Below, one piece after another: positions 24,911-37,255 of a stretch of DNA of 64,000 nt (position 1 is the stretch's first letter; every line of letters begins with the position of its first letter). A program made the translations under genes and the position numbers. Source of the DNA: Primulina eburnea. Its lineage: Eukaryota; Streptophyta; Magnoliopsida; Lamiales; Gesneriaceae. The notes under the pieces were generated by a model. That model had not been told where the DNA came from. It searched no databases and worked only from the letters and a program-made list of their open reading frames with translations. The stretch is from the NCBI RefSeq assembly GCF_022965805.1, contig NC_133101.1:2852001-2916000 (forward strand), given 5' to 3'.

Positions 24911-26230
24911 ATATTGTAATATCCAACGCAAGTTCACCAAATGCTCGCATTTCCATCCAAGATCCATTTGGATGACATGTTCATTTCATTTAATTATTTT
25001 TTTTATTGTTAAAAAAACAAATTCGCAACTAAGCATTGAACTTTTTCAAGTACTTAGTTTTACTTGCGAAATACCTAATTTCGATTTTAAAATAGTTGAT
25101 TTGGTAAATGAGATACTCAGAATGGGTATTAAAATACTGGAAATTCGAATATGCAACGTAAGTGCACCAAATGCTCGCATTCCATCCAAGATGCATTTGG
25201 ATGACATGTTCATTTTATTTAGATATTTTCTTTATTTTTTTAAAAAAAAATCGCAACCAAGCATTGAACAATTTGAAGTACTTACTTTTATTTGCGAAAT
25301 ACCAGATTTCAATTTTAAATACTTGATTTGCTAATTGAGATACTCATAAAAGTTAATAAAATAATGGATATTCTAGTAGGCAATATAAGTTCACCAAGTG
25401 CTCGCATTTCTATCCAAGATGCATTTAGATTACATGTATTTTTCATTTAAATATATGTTTATAATTTTTAAAAGAAAAAGAAATTCGCAACTAAGCATTG
25501 AACTTTTTGAAGTACTTAATTTTACTTGCCAAATACCTAATTTCAATTTTAAAATACTTGATTTGGTAAATAAAATATTTAGAATGCTGTATTAAAATAC
25601 TGAATATTCGAATATGTAACGTAAGTTCACCAAATTCTCGCATTTCCATCCAAAATGCATTTGGATGACATGTTCATTTCATTTTAAAATACTTGATTTG
25701 GTAAATGAGATACTCAGAATGTTGTATTAAAATACTGGATATTCGAATATGCAATATAAGTTCACCAAATGCTCGCATTTCCATCCAAGATACATTTGGA
25801 TGACATGTTCATTTCATTTAATTATTTTTTTATTGTTAAAAAAAATAAATTCGTAACTAAGCATTGAACCTTTTGAAGTACTTAGTTTTACTTGCGAATT
25901 ATCTAATTTCAATTTTAAAATACTTGATTTGGTAAATGAGATACTCAGAATGAGTATTAAAATACTGGATATTCGAATATGCGACGTAAGTTCACCAAGT
26001 GTTAGTCTTTCCTCGGAAGATACATTTGGATGACATATTCTTCTCATGTGATATCTATTTTGTAAAAAAAAACATATCAAATTCCCAACTAAGCATGAAA
26101 CTTTTAAAATACTTAGTTTACTTGATAAGTACCTAATTTTAGTTTCAAAATACTTGATTTTATAAATGAGATACTTAAAACAGATAATAAAATACTGGAT
26201 ATTCGAATATGCATTATGATGCAATTTCAA
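24910..26230 (+). repeat. Longer-unit tandem array in the inner left foldback arm
   Basis: Units add the motif tcaccaaatgctcgcattt and ccatttggatgacatgttc-like sequence to the basic repeat. The related region 27313-28440 on the right is its inverted counterpart. Confidence 0.75.
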
Positions 26231-26625
26231 TGCAAATGAAATTTTAACAAATACATTGCTCCTCACTTCTCATGAAATAAAAATAACAATTTATTTCGGT
26301 ATACAAATAAAGAACTTAGTTTTACTCCGGGACAAGTATGCTACTATATTTTTGTTAAAAGTAAGTGCTTATTTTGATCTACAAACAACTTACTCTTTCT
26401 CCACGATCAGTAATGAACTGTTTCATTTCTTTAAATGACATTAATAAGTATTCTAATGAATCTTAGTTGAAAAAACCAATCATGACTAAATTTACGTTGC
26501 ATATTCGAATATCCAATATTCTATCACATATTATGAGTATCTCATTTACCAAATCAAGTATTTTAAAATTAAAATTAGGTATTTCGCAAGTAAAAGTAAG
26601 TACTTCAAAATGTTCCATGCTTAGT

Positions 26626-27312
26626 GATCGAGCAAAACTTTCATTGTAAAATTCTTAGTAAAAATTAATAATATTCAAGCTCGAATTAATCATAAGTGTA
26701 CGATGTCAAATAATAATATAGCGTAAAAGAGTACGATTATCGTTCCTCTAAGGACTGTATTTCTCAATTATTATTCTCAATTATTCAATTTTTAGCAGCG
26801 ATACTTCAGATGATTGTTTACTACGACGATTATTAAATAAAAACTCAATGAAATGGTTCAAGGATTAAATGATGAAATAAATAAGCTAGAATGATTGATT
26901 AAAGTTCAATTGAGAAATGAATTTATTGAGAATCTCGGTTCACATACCTCTCGCTAATCTACTTAATTCGTTCCACAATGATCTATGCTTTCGACGAGAT
27001 TTCATATCTAATTGAACACGCCCTCTCAAGCTATGCCAAACTAATTCAACTCAGTGAAGTAATTAAATCTCTTTAATTATTTATCAATGGTGAATTGCAT
27101 GTCGTTTTATTAAATCCATTAGCTTTCGACCTACTGAACTATGACTATCGACGTATATCCGACTTCATATTTCTCTGTAAATTGTAAATCCATGGATTAA
27201 GTTACTCAATCCTATCACGAGATATTCTCTCGAAGAACATTGTCCGGAAATCTTTAAATCTTCGCTCTAAGCTTTTTTTCTTTTTCAAAGCTTTTTGGCT
27301 GCTGAAAAGTCC
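26626..27312. other. Unique insert within the inner right foldback arm
   Basis: The repeat sequence breaks off after atgcttagt near 26625 and resumes at gaacatgtcatcc near 27313. The roughly 690 bp between have no partner in the left arm. They include gtacgatgtcaaataataat and no coding resemblance. A later insertion is the simplest explanation. Confidence 0.55.
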
Positions 27313-29990
27313 TTGAACATGTCATCCAAAAGCATCTTGGATGGAAACGTGAGTACTTGGTGAACTTACGTTACATATTCGAATATCAAGTATTTTAATA
27401 CTCATTATGAGTATCTCATTTACCAAATCAAGTATTTTAAAACTGAAATTAATTATTTCGCAAGTAAAACTAAGTACTTGAAAAAGTTCAATGCTTAGTT
27501 GCGAATTTGTTTTTCTTTTAAAAATAAAAAATATTTAAATGAAATGTACATGTCATCCAAATGGATCTTGGATGGAAATGCGAGTACTTGGTGAACTTAC
27601 ATTGCCTACTAGAATATCCAGTATTTTAACACACATTCTGAGTATCTCATTTACCAAATCAAGTATTTTAAAATGAAATGAACATGTCATCCAAATGCAT
27701 CTTGGAAGGAAATGCGAGCATTTGGTGAACTTACGTTACATATTCGATATCCAGTATTTTAATACAACATTCTAAGTATTTCATTTACCAAATCAAGTAT
27801 TTTAAAATTGAAATTAGGTATTTGGCAAGTAAAACTAAGTGCTTCAAAAAGTTCAATGCTTAGTTGCGAATTTGTTTTTCTTTTAAAAATTAAAAAAATT
27901 TATTTAAATGAAATGTACATGTAATCTAAATGCATCTTGGATAGAAATGAGAGCCCTTGGTGAACTTACATTGCCTACTAGAATATCCAGTATTTTATTA
28001 ACTTTTATTAGTATCTCAATTACCAAATCAAATATTTAAAATTGAAATTAGGTATTTCGCAAATAAAAGTAAGTATTTCAAAATGTTTATTGCTTAGTTG
28101 CGATTTTTTTCAAAAAAAATAAAGAAAATTTCTAAATAAAATGAACATGTCATCCAAATGCATCTTGGATAGAATGCGAGCATTTGGTGAACTTACGTTG
28201 CATATTCGAATTTCCAGTATTTTAATACTCATTCTGAGTATCTCATTTACCAAATCAACTATTTTAAAATCGACATTAGGTATTTCGCAAGTAAAACTAA
28301 GTACTTGAAAAAGTTCCATGCTTAGTTGCGAATTTGTTTTTTAACAATAAAAAAATAATTAAATGAAATGAACATGTCATCCAAATGGATCTTGGATGGA
28401 AATGCGAGCATTTGGTGAACTTGCGTTGGATATTCCAATATCCAGTTTTTTAATACACATTCTGAGTATTTAATTTACTAAATCAAGTATTTTAAAATTA
28501 AAATTAAGTATTTCAGAAGAAAAACTAAGTATTTCAAAAAAATCAATTAGTTGCGATTTTTTTTAAATGCATATTCGAATATCCAGTTTTTTAATACACA
28601 TTCTAATTATTTAATTTACTAAATCAAGTATTTTAAAATTAAAAATTAAGTATTTCATAAGTAAAATTAAGTATTTCAAAAAATTCAATTAGTTGCGATT
28701 TTTTTTAAATGCATATTCGAATATCCAGTTTTTTTAATACACATTCTGAGTATTTCATTTACTAAATCAAGTATTTTAAAATTAAAATTAATTATTTCAC
28801 AAGTAAAATTAAGTATTTCAAAAAATTCAATTAGTTGCGAATTTGTTTTTTTTAAAATGAATATTCGAATATCCAGTTTTTAAATACACATTCTGAGTAT
28901 TTCATTTACTAAATCAAGTATTTTAAAATTAAAAGTAAGTATTTCACAAGTAAAACTAAGTATTTCAAAAAATTCAATTAGTTGCGAATTTGTTTTTTTT
29001 AAATGCATATTCGAAGATCCAGCTTTTTAATAAACATTCTGAGGTAAAACTAAGTATTTCAAAAAATTCAATTAGTTGCGAACTTGTTTTTTTTTTATAT
29101 GCATACTCGAATATCCAGTTTTTTAATACACATTCTGAGTATTTCATTTACTAAATCAAGTATTTTAAAATTGAAATTTAGTATTTCACAAGTAAAACTA
29201 AGTATTTCACAAAAATTCAATTAGTTGCGAATTTGTTTTTTTTAAATGCATATTCGAATATCCAGCTTTTTAATACACATTCCGAGTATTTCATTTACTA
29301 AATCAAGTATTTTAATATTTAAATCAAGTATTTCAGAAGAAAAACTAAGTATTTCAAAAAAATCAATTAGTTGCGATTTTTTTTTTAAATGCATATTCGA
29401 ATATCCAGTTTTTTAATACACATTCTAATTATTTAATTTACTAAATCAAGTATTTTAAAATTAAAAATTAAGTATTTCATAAGTAAAACTAAGTATTTCA
29501 AAAAATTCAATTAGTTGCGATTTTTTTTAAATGCATATTCGAATATCCAGTTTTTTTAATACACATTCTGAGTATTTCATTTACTAAATCAAGTATTTTA
29601 AAATTAAAATTAATTATTTCACAAGTAAAATTAAGTATTTCAAAAAATTCAATTAGTTGCGAATTTGTTTTTTTTAAAATGAATATTCGAATATCCAGTT
29701 TTTAAATACACATTCTGAGTATTTCATTTACTAAATCAAGTATTTTAAAATTGAAATTAAGTATTTCACAAGTAAAACTAAGTATTTCAAAAAATTCAAT
29801 TAGTTGCGAATTTGTTTTTTTTTAAATGCATATTCGAATATCCAGTTTTTAATAAACATTCTGAGTATTTCATTTACTGAATCAAGTATTTTAAAATTGA
29901 AATTAAGTATTTCACAAACAAAACTAAGTATTTCAAAAAATTCAATTAGGTGTGAACTTGTTTTTTTAATAAAAAAATATTTAAATTAAA
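27313..29990 (-). repeat. Tandem arrays of the right foldback arm (inverted copy)
   Basis: Reverse-complement counterparts of the left arrays: long units to about 28440, then about ten short units with aaatgcatattcgaatatcc and attctgagtatttcattt. Confidence 0.82.
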
Positions 29991-30221
29991 TATACATGTC
30001 ATCTAAATGCATCGGGATTGATGAGTGGAAAGAGAAAATGTCCAACAAAAATAAGTATTTATATATTTTTTATTATTTAAAAGGGTAAAAATGTAAAAAT
30101 ACATTAAACATGTAGTAAAAACTAAGGTGGTCTTTTGTCAGGTACTGAAATACAAAAAAATTCTGTTGGGTACTGAATCTTAAAGAAATCATGTACAGAT
30201 GTATTTTTCTCTAATTTACCG

Positions 30222-30230
30222 TTATTATAA
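30222..30230. repeat. Target site duplication (right) of the foldback element
   Basis: TTATTATAA, the partner of 23264-23272. Confidence 0.8.
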
Positions 30231-31478
30231 TCAATTTTATTTTCCAATTAAGTTGTTTTATTAAATAGTCTTTTTGTTATGTCAAATAACAAAGATGTCA
30301 TTTAAACCATTTTTTATTGTCTCAATAATTTCGTACCAAATGATGAGCCTTGAAACAGGTCGATCCTATTTCTTACACAAATAATGATTACCTAATGTTT
30401 ATCTTACCACTTTTATTCCCGTCACATCGTTGAATATATATCGTCTCCAATTAATTGGTGTAATTGTGCTTTTTTTAATGTTTATCTATTTGGCTTGATT
30501 ATTATTATGATTTCTCCTATAATTTTGAAGTTTTTTGAATTATGAAATTATTTGAAGTTGAAATGTTTCAGATATGAAAAAAAGTATTTTAGGATTTTTG
30601 AATTAAATAATGCAAAATGTTTAATAAATGTTACGTGTATAAATGAGAGTAACGCTGAGATGAGTAAACTCTTCAGAAGTTTTAGTGCGTCAAGTTGTTG
30701 GTGTTGCGCCGCTTGATCTGATTGACTAAGTAAGTCGTAAAAAAAATGACGTCAGATCTTCACATGAAATATTATATCTGCTGGGAACATGACCGACGGT
30801 AAAGAAATGGTAAGACTCGTCTATAAGAAATATAAGACAACAGTAACAGAAATACGCATATCTCCCCGAACTCATGAACATAATATTCAGACTCATTAGT
30901 ACCAAAATAGGTGTTCTCTATACTGCCATAACTATAAAAAAAATAATTTTCATCTTGACTTATAATTATAGATTTTGATCCAATGATAAACACTTGATCC
31001 TAATAATAAAGAAAGTAATTTTAAAAAAATATGACTTTGAAAGTGTTAGAATAATTAATTCCCAGTTATCTTATTTTAGATTGGATTTGATCTCACATGT
31101 TATAATTAAGGGTATTTTTTTTAAAACTTTGATTAATTATTTTTGTAAGAAAATGACATGCCTAAGAGCATTTATTATATTAAATTGTTAAAATAGCTTT
31201 TGACGCATTATCGATTGTATTCTATATTTATTTATGTGAGGCAAAAAAAGACTACACGTCGATTTGTCATAAATAAATTGTTCCATTTTGAAGACTTTCT
31301 TGATAATTGATCAGTTAACGCATGATTAATCTGAATCATATTTATATCTTACGATTGTTTGGCTTATAAATATTTGGTTCTTTCAAAGCATTTTACCAGA
31401 TTTTTTTTAGATTCATGGTTTATATATTTGAATTAAAATCACTTTCATTTTTTACTATGTCACCCCATCTATTTATGA
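30231..31478. other. AT-rich spacer
   Basis: I see no gene or element with readable ends in this stretch. Confidence 0.5.
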
Positions 31479-31479
31479 C

Positions 31480-31658
31480 AAAAACTTAGTGTGAGACAGT
31501 CTCACGGGTCTATTTGTGAGACAAACCTCTTATTTAGGTTATCCATGAAAAAATATTATTTTTTCTGCTAAGAGTGTTACTTTTTATTGTGAATATGGGT
31601 AGGGTTGACCCGTCTCACAGATTAAGATCCGTGAGACGGTCTCACATGAGACTCGCTC
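31480..31658 (+). mobile_element. MITE of the GTGAGAC hairpin family, copy 4
   Basis: aaaacttagtgtgagacagt at the left and ccgtgagacggtctcacatg at the right, with the shared core in the same order as copy 1. Confidence 0.75.
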
Positions 31659-31727
31659 TTATCTTGTGAATTTTTACTTTCTTCATTTTTTTTTAGATTT
31701 TACTCTTAACGATATTATCATATATAA

Positions 31728-31960
31728 AAAAAAATCATATGAAATTGTTTCACGAGTAAATTTTGTAAAACAGATCTCCGACCCTAACATACTTATGAAA
31801 ATATTCCTTTTATATCCAAAATATTATTTTTCACCGCAAAAATATCATATTTTGTCAATATGTTATCAAGAAATATTGTGTAATATATATTGATTTCAAT
31901 TAAAAAAAATTATTTTACACTACAAATACGACAAATAACACGTATATATATTCGTGAGAT
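31728..31960 (+). mobile_element. Degenerate MITE relative
   Basis: gaaattgtttcacgagtaaa, acagatctccgaccc and attcgtgagatcgttgc follow the order of the MITE family but are heavily mutated. It lies beside copy 4. Confidence 0.35.
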
Positions 31961-32850
31961 CGTTGCATGGTAAATCTATTCGTCTTGTCCACGTACGGTA
32001 GTTTGAGATAATAAAAATATCAAAATGATATAAAACTAAATATAACTTTGAAAATTGATGAAAAGAAAACTCGACAGAAAGGTTAAATTGTATTTGTTCT
32101 CATATACATGATATGGAAGAATCCACATATAGTCGATAAATTAAACACGTGAAACAATAATTGCAAGACTTCTCTCTCTTATAATGCAATATTTAATACT
32201 AATAATCAAACATAAGTGGCCAACTTGCAAGATGTAAAACTGCAATTGGTCCAGACAACTTTTGATTGCAATTTTGGTCCAAAAATTAAATGCCAAAATA
32301 TTATTATATTAAAATTGTGTTGTCCACATTCAAGATAGTTTGGGAAAATAGGATAGAAATCTATGTGGCTATTAATTTATGTGTTCCTATTTTTTTAAAA
32401 AAAGAAGAAGACATGATCAATATGTCCCTCCCACATGAATTCGAGAACCAGGAGAGTAGATAAGATTTGGGTTGGGGGTATGCAGTGTGGTATCTGAGAT
32501 TTTAAGGATCTGAGTTATGAGTAAAAAATTTGGATTTCTCAAAAAAAAATTGTTGTGTTTGTGAATTTTTTAAAAAAATTTCACAAATGTCTATAATGTA
32601 ATAACCCGGTCTCACATTATTTGTTATCATCGAAATTTATTTTCGAGCTATTTGACAAAGAAAATAAACTGGAAATATGGGAATTCGACAATGACATGTT
32701 CTTTCGACGCTCTTGAATAAGCAGATGAGCACGTTGGACTTGGAAAAAAAAGTTCGTAAGATACATTTACAAAAGTTTTTGTATTATTAAAAAGACTCAA
32801 ATGTTACCTTTTGAGTCAAGCTTGAGATCTAACACATCACGAACATAACC

Positions 32851-33424
32851 CTAAACATAGAGGTGAGCAAGATTTTGATTAAACCGAATTATAGAACCGA
32901 ATCGAGTCAATTCGGAAATTCAGTCCGGTTATTTCGGAAATTCGGTTTTCCAATTAAAAAAAATTCGGTTAATTCGGTTCTATTACACTTTACAGTTTTC
33001 AAAATTTTGAAATCGGTTAACTGAATTTGATATAATAAATACTATTATTTTATAAATTTTTAATTTTTTTTTATCAATTTATATATATTTTTAAATTTTT
33101 AATTTTAAAATCAACCCTAAATCCTAATTTTAATCTATGGTCTCGTTTTCACTTCTCTAATAGAATTTCTTGTTCTCACTACTCTATTCTCCACTTTTGA
33201 CTTCATCCGCCGTCAAGAAAAATTACACATATAATTTAAGTTAAATCACAATTTTTTAAAAAAAAAACTAATTGACGAATCAACTGATTTTAGTTCAGTT
33301 CAGTTTTTATCGGGTATGAAAATTAATTTGTTCGTTTCGATTATAGCTAAATATTTCGATCCGGTTCGGTTCGGTTATGGCTATTTCGATTCGGTTACCC
33401 GAATGCTCACCCCAATCTAAACAT
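32851..33424. mobile_element. hAT-like non-autonomous transposon (558 bp) with 8-bp duplication
   Basis: The element is 32859-33416, flanked by CTAAACAT at 32851-32858 and 33417-33424. The ends are inverted (AGAGGTGAGCA left, TGCTCACCCCAAT right), and both subterminal regions are rich in TTCGGTT. An 8-bp duplication and this TIR style fit hAT. No transposase is present. Confidence 0.8.
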
Positions 33425-34400
33425 AACCCCAAAAGTGCCAAAAAAAATTAATTTGATTGATTAAGCCTTGAAATTAGAAAACAATATATATGACTTTATT
33501 GTCATTGCCAACCACACACGGATCGTCCAATAATTCGAGACATGTCACATGGCAATTTCCTTGAATTATTGCGAGACTATAAAATGGCATATAGCAATCA
33601 ATATTGACACTAAAATATGATATTTTTAATATTTTCACGTAGATTCTAACGAAAAATAATTATAACAGATCAATTTAATTTAGAACGATAAAATTATAAA
33701 AATTATTGTTTTAAGATAAATTTACAGAATATCAAAAGAAAAATAAAATAAATTAAATTTACAGAATATTTAAACTAATAAAATTGTAAAAATAAACGGA
33801 AAGAATAAAGTAAAAATCGACTTATAACTTGTTTGTCGAGAATTTTGCATTAGTGGGGTGCAAGCAACTACCCATCCCCTTGGATTCGTTTCTGTGTGAA
33901 AGATTGTCATATTTTCAGCATAGATCATTAGGTCACATGTCAAATAATTTGATTCGGGTGATCAAGGAAAATTCGAGTTTAAATATTTTATTAATTTGAA
34001 GTTACAATACTACGATCTAAAAAAAAAGAGTGACAAATAATAATAACAAAATTTCATTATAATATGATTGGTCTTCACGCTATGTAAAATTAATTTCGTA
34101 CCATATACGACCCAATGATATTTTTATCAAACAAGTTTCGTTCACAAGAATTATTAAAAATTAAACATATTATATACAAAATGCAATAAAATAATAAATT
34201 ATTTTGATCCCTTATCGTACTTGAGACATATAATTTTTAAAATAGATTAATCGAATATTTATTTTGCGATTTATTGTATTTTGTTTGTTATAATATTCTT
34301 TTTAATAATTCGTGTAAACGAGATCTATTTGAGCAAGAAAATAATTCGGTCCCTACTAATTAATTAAACGGGGAACGTGTACGCATCTATTTATCGGCCT
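33425..34400. other. Spacer upstream of the PILS gene
   Basis: AT-rich, no coding resemblance. Presumably contains the PILS promoter, but no confident TATA box could be picked. Confidence 0.4.
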
Positions 34401-34427
34401 AACATTAACACCATTCTTCACATAATC

Positions 34428-34458
34428 AGAGAGAGATAGAGAGAGAGAGGGAGAGAGT
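34428..34458. repeat. (GA)n run, likely in the PILS 5' UTR
   Basis: An agagagagataga-like run just before a possible untranslated exon ending with donor GTCAGT at about 34502. CT/GA runs are common in plant leaders. Confidence 0.6.
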
Positions 34459-34599
34459 CTAGCAACAATTATTGCGCAGGTTTCTTCCTCAATTCTCATC
34501 GGTCAGTTTATATTTTAAGTTCTTTTTTATTCATTTCTGCGACCCATCAATCCAATAGTAATTTCAATTTTCAAACAATCAACTTAATTGCACGGTGCT

Positions 34600-34600
<1 letters not shown>

Positions 34601-34652
<52 letters not shown>
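34601..34652. repeat. (TA)n(TG)n microsatellite
   Basis: About 18 TA units followed by about 8 TG units, inside the proposed 5'-UTR intron. Confidence 0.9.
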
Positions 34653-37105
34653 AAATAGTTTTTTGGATTGATGATCTTTTGTGACTTCGTTTTTTTTTTA
34701 AACCGTGAAATTCTCATATACGAAAAACGTAAGGAGCAGACCATGAACAAAAAGCAGACTGCATGAATATATAGTCCCAATAGCTACAATGGTACAAGCG
34801 TATGTGTGTGTGTATATATATATATATATTTATATGTATTTGATATTGTGTATGTTTACCGTTCATATTTATGTGAGTACCACTGATACTCATCTATTGG
34901 ATGTATAGATTTTTCATATTTCGTCACATCCAATTGCTGAATGTCATCTAAGGTGTTATGGTAATATATATATATATATAGCACACACGGTCTGTATTTT
35001 ATATACATTAGAAAATGAAGAAGATTTTTGTATGGAAGTTATTACTTTTTGAAATTGAAATGGTAGAACTGAAATAAATTTTTTTAAAAAATGTGTTTTA
35101 TATGATTGGATAATTATTAAGTGTTTTGGGAGTTATAAAATGTTTTTATGGAGGAAGATAAATTTCTGTTAATAAAATAAATATGAAATTAATTAAAATA
35201 AGGAAAATGATAGATTGATTTTATTGTAATAAATTTTTTCTCCTGATTAAAGCATAAAAAAGTATAATAGAGAAAACTACAAATATACAAGTATTAGTTG
35301 AATTTAACAAAATGACTTTTGTCTCAGAAGTTGGCCATATTTCCGAAACATGAGAGAGACAGAGCTCAATGATGGAAAATTAAAATTTCTACTCCACTAA
35401 CCTCGAAAAATATATAACAATTCACACTTAATTTTAATTGTTTGACAAGTAATACATTTCATACGTTTGAAATATATACTTGTCTCAATGAATAAGTTGA
35501 TCTATATTCGTGAGACGCCCGGTTGATACGATAGATATCTTAAGTGATCATAAAAAATAATATTATCTCATGGATCAGATCGAATAGGAGATTTGTCTCA
35601 TAAAATTGATTTATGAGATGATTTTATATAAACTTCTTTTAATAGTTTATACGTAATCAGAGACATGAAATAAATTTTAGAGAACATAGATTAAAATTAG
35701 ATTTTTATACTTTAAGCTACATAAAATTTATTTTAAAATAAATATCTCCAATTTGTGGCAGTTGCCATGTAACATTAGGTTTGCGGGCCCAAACAAAATG
35801 GCACATGCAATAATGTTTATTTAAAGTACAATAGTTACTGATTAAATAATCGACTTCCCCCGGTTGAAAGAGAATTTAAATTTATTTTAAACTCTGAAAA
35901 GTGGTCGTGAGTACAAGTGAAGTAAATATCAATCAAAATAAAAAATAATAAAAAATTCATTGAAGTCAAACCATTTAAATTTAACCAAGTTTTGAGATGT
36001 TGGTGAATTTTTTATATATATTTTTGATAATTTTTTATAATTTCGATTTCATATTTTACAAATTTTTTTCCATATTATCTTTTATCTCATATCATTTTGA
36101 TTTTAAAAATTGAAAATTTTAATTTTCTTTTTTTAAAACATTTCATTTTATTTTTTTTATATGTCAAGGCGTGTTTAATATATATTACACATATATTTAT
36201 GTCCAAAAGGACAGATTACGAGCCACAACTATGGTCCCAGGTCCGGTTATGGTCTGAGAACAATGTTTGGTTATTATTATTTTGGAGACGTTGACACTCT
36301 TTTACATAATTCATACATCGAGAATTAAAGATATTTTATATACATTAAAATTTGTCTTAAATAAAATAAATAGAAATGACGAGATTTTTTCTCTTATTTT
36401 AAATTATTGAGTGTCGTTTTTCTTTAATTTTTCCATTTGTTTTTGTTTATATTATTTTAATGTGTGTACTGCATATTTATTTTCGCTATAGAAACTATGT
36501 AAGATAATGTCAAAATCAAATAAACAATATTCAACAGGGTTAACTTTGACCAAGAAAAGATTAAAATCAAGAAAAAATGTTGGATAAAAAACAAATATCG
36601 ATAAAATATAATATTAAAATTCAAAATATGTCAATTTACTGGATTAAAATTAAAATTTTCTTTATTCATTGTGGGAATTGGAATTACTTTTTAATATATA
36701 ATATATAATACATGCACTCAATTAGTTAATACTTGCGCAATTGTACATATATTGCGTGCTTATATGTTTTTTTTTAAAAATTTTCTTCGATTTTTGTTTC
36801 AATTCGTGGAATGAGTAATTTTGTAATTTGTTGTGCAATAAAATAGTATTTGCATTGATATTATAAAATATGGGCATGATCATTATTTGAGTATAATAAT
36901 TGTATATATTTGGTAGATAAATCGAAACCTGACGTTTGAGTTGTTGTATAATTTAAAATATTTCATAAATTATATATATATTTTTTAAAACAACAAATAT
37001 TTGATCATACAATAATTTATTATATATGGGTAGTTTTGACAACTTTGGTCATACCAACTTTTGCTCGTGTGATTTTTTTTTTTCTCTTTTCTTGTTTCTT
37101 CACAG

Positions 37106-37255
37106 GTCAAATTTTGGAGTAGCAGAAAAAGTGAAGGCTGAGAAATGACGAAGATTAAAAAAAATATAAATTAAAAAATATTACACGGATATATATTTAT
37201 TTATAAACATGATTTAAAAAATTATAACACAATATATATAAATATTAAAGCCAAA
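37106..37255 (+). promoter_or_regulatory. Putative second 5'-UTR exon of the PILS gene with a short upstream ORF
   Basis: Follows an acceptor (ttcttcacag). It contains an upstream ATG at 37145 opening a nine-codon frame (MTKIKKNIN, then stop), which ends before the main start at 37256. Together with the GA-rich leader near 34.4 kb this suggests a roughly 2.6-kb 5'-UTR intron. This is inference from splice signals only. Confidence 0.4.

Larger units (their letters stand above)
23273..30221. mobile_element. Giant foldback transposon, probably Mutator-like and non-autonomous (6,949 bp)
   Basis: The ends are inverted: GGGTAATTTAGAGAAAAATA on the left, and on the opposite strand of the right end CGGTAAATTAGAGAAAAATA. 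Matching inverted sequence extends inward about 3 kb on each side. Each arm has an outer unique part of about 250 bp (catcaatcccgatgca on the left, tgcatcgggattgatg on the right). Inside that lies an array of about 145-150-bp units, then an array of longer units containing the gttcaccaaatgctcgcat motif. The middle (about 26230-26480) is a non-repeated spacer. The perfect 9-bp duplication TTATTATAA flanks the whole. No transposase was seen. Plant FARE-type foldback elements are the closest known class. Confidence 0.82.

Noticed and set aside
23621..25595. Chain of similar small open frames (MKYSEC...KTGYSN types)
   Set aside because: They are translations of the foldback tandem repeat; similar frames appear on the other strand in the right arm. 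Nothing suggests protein coding.
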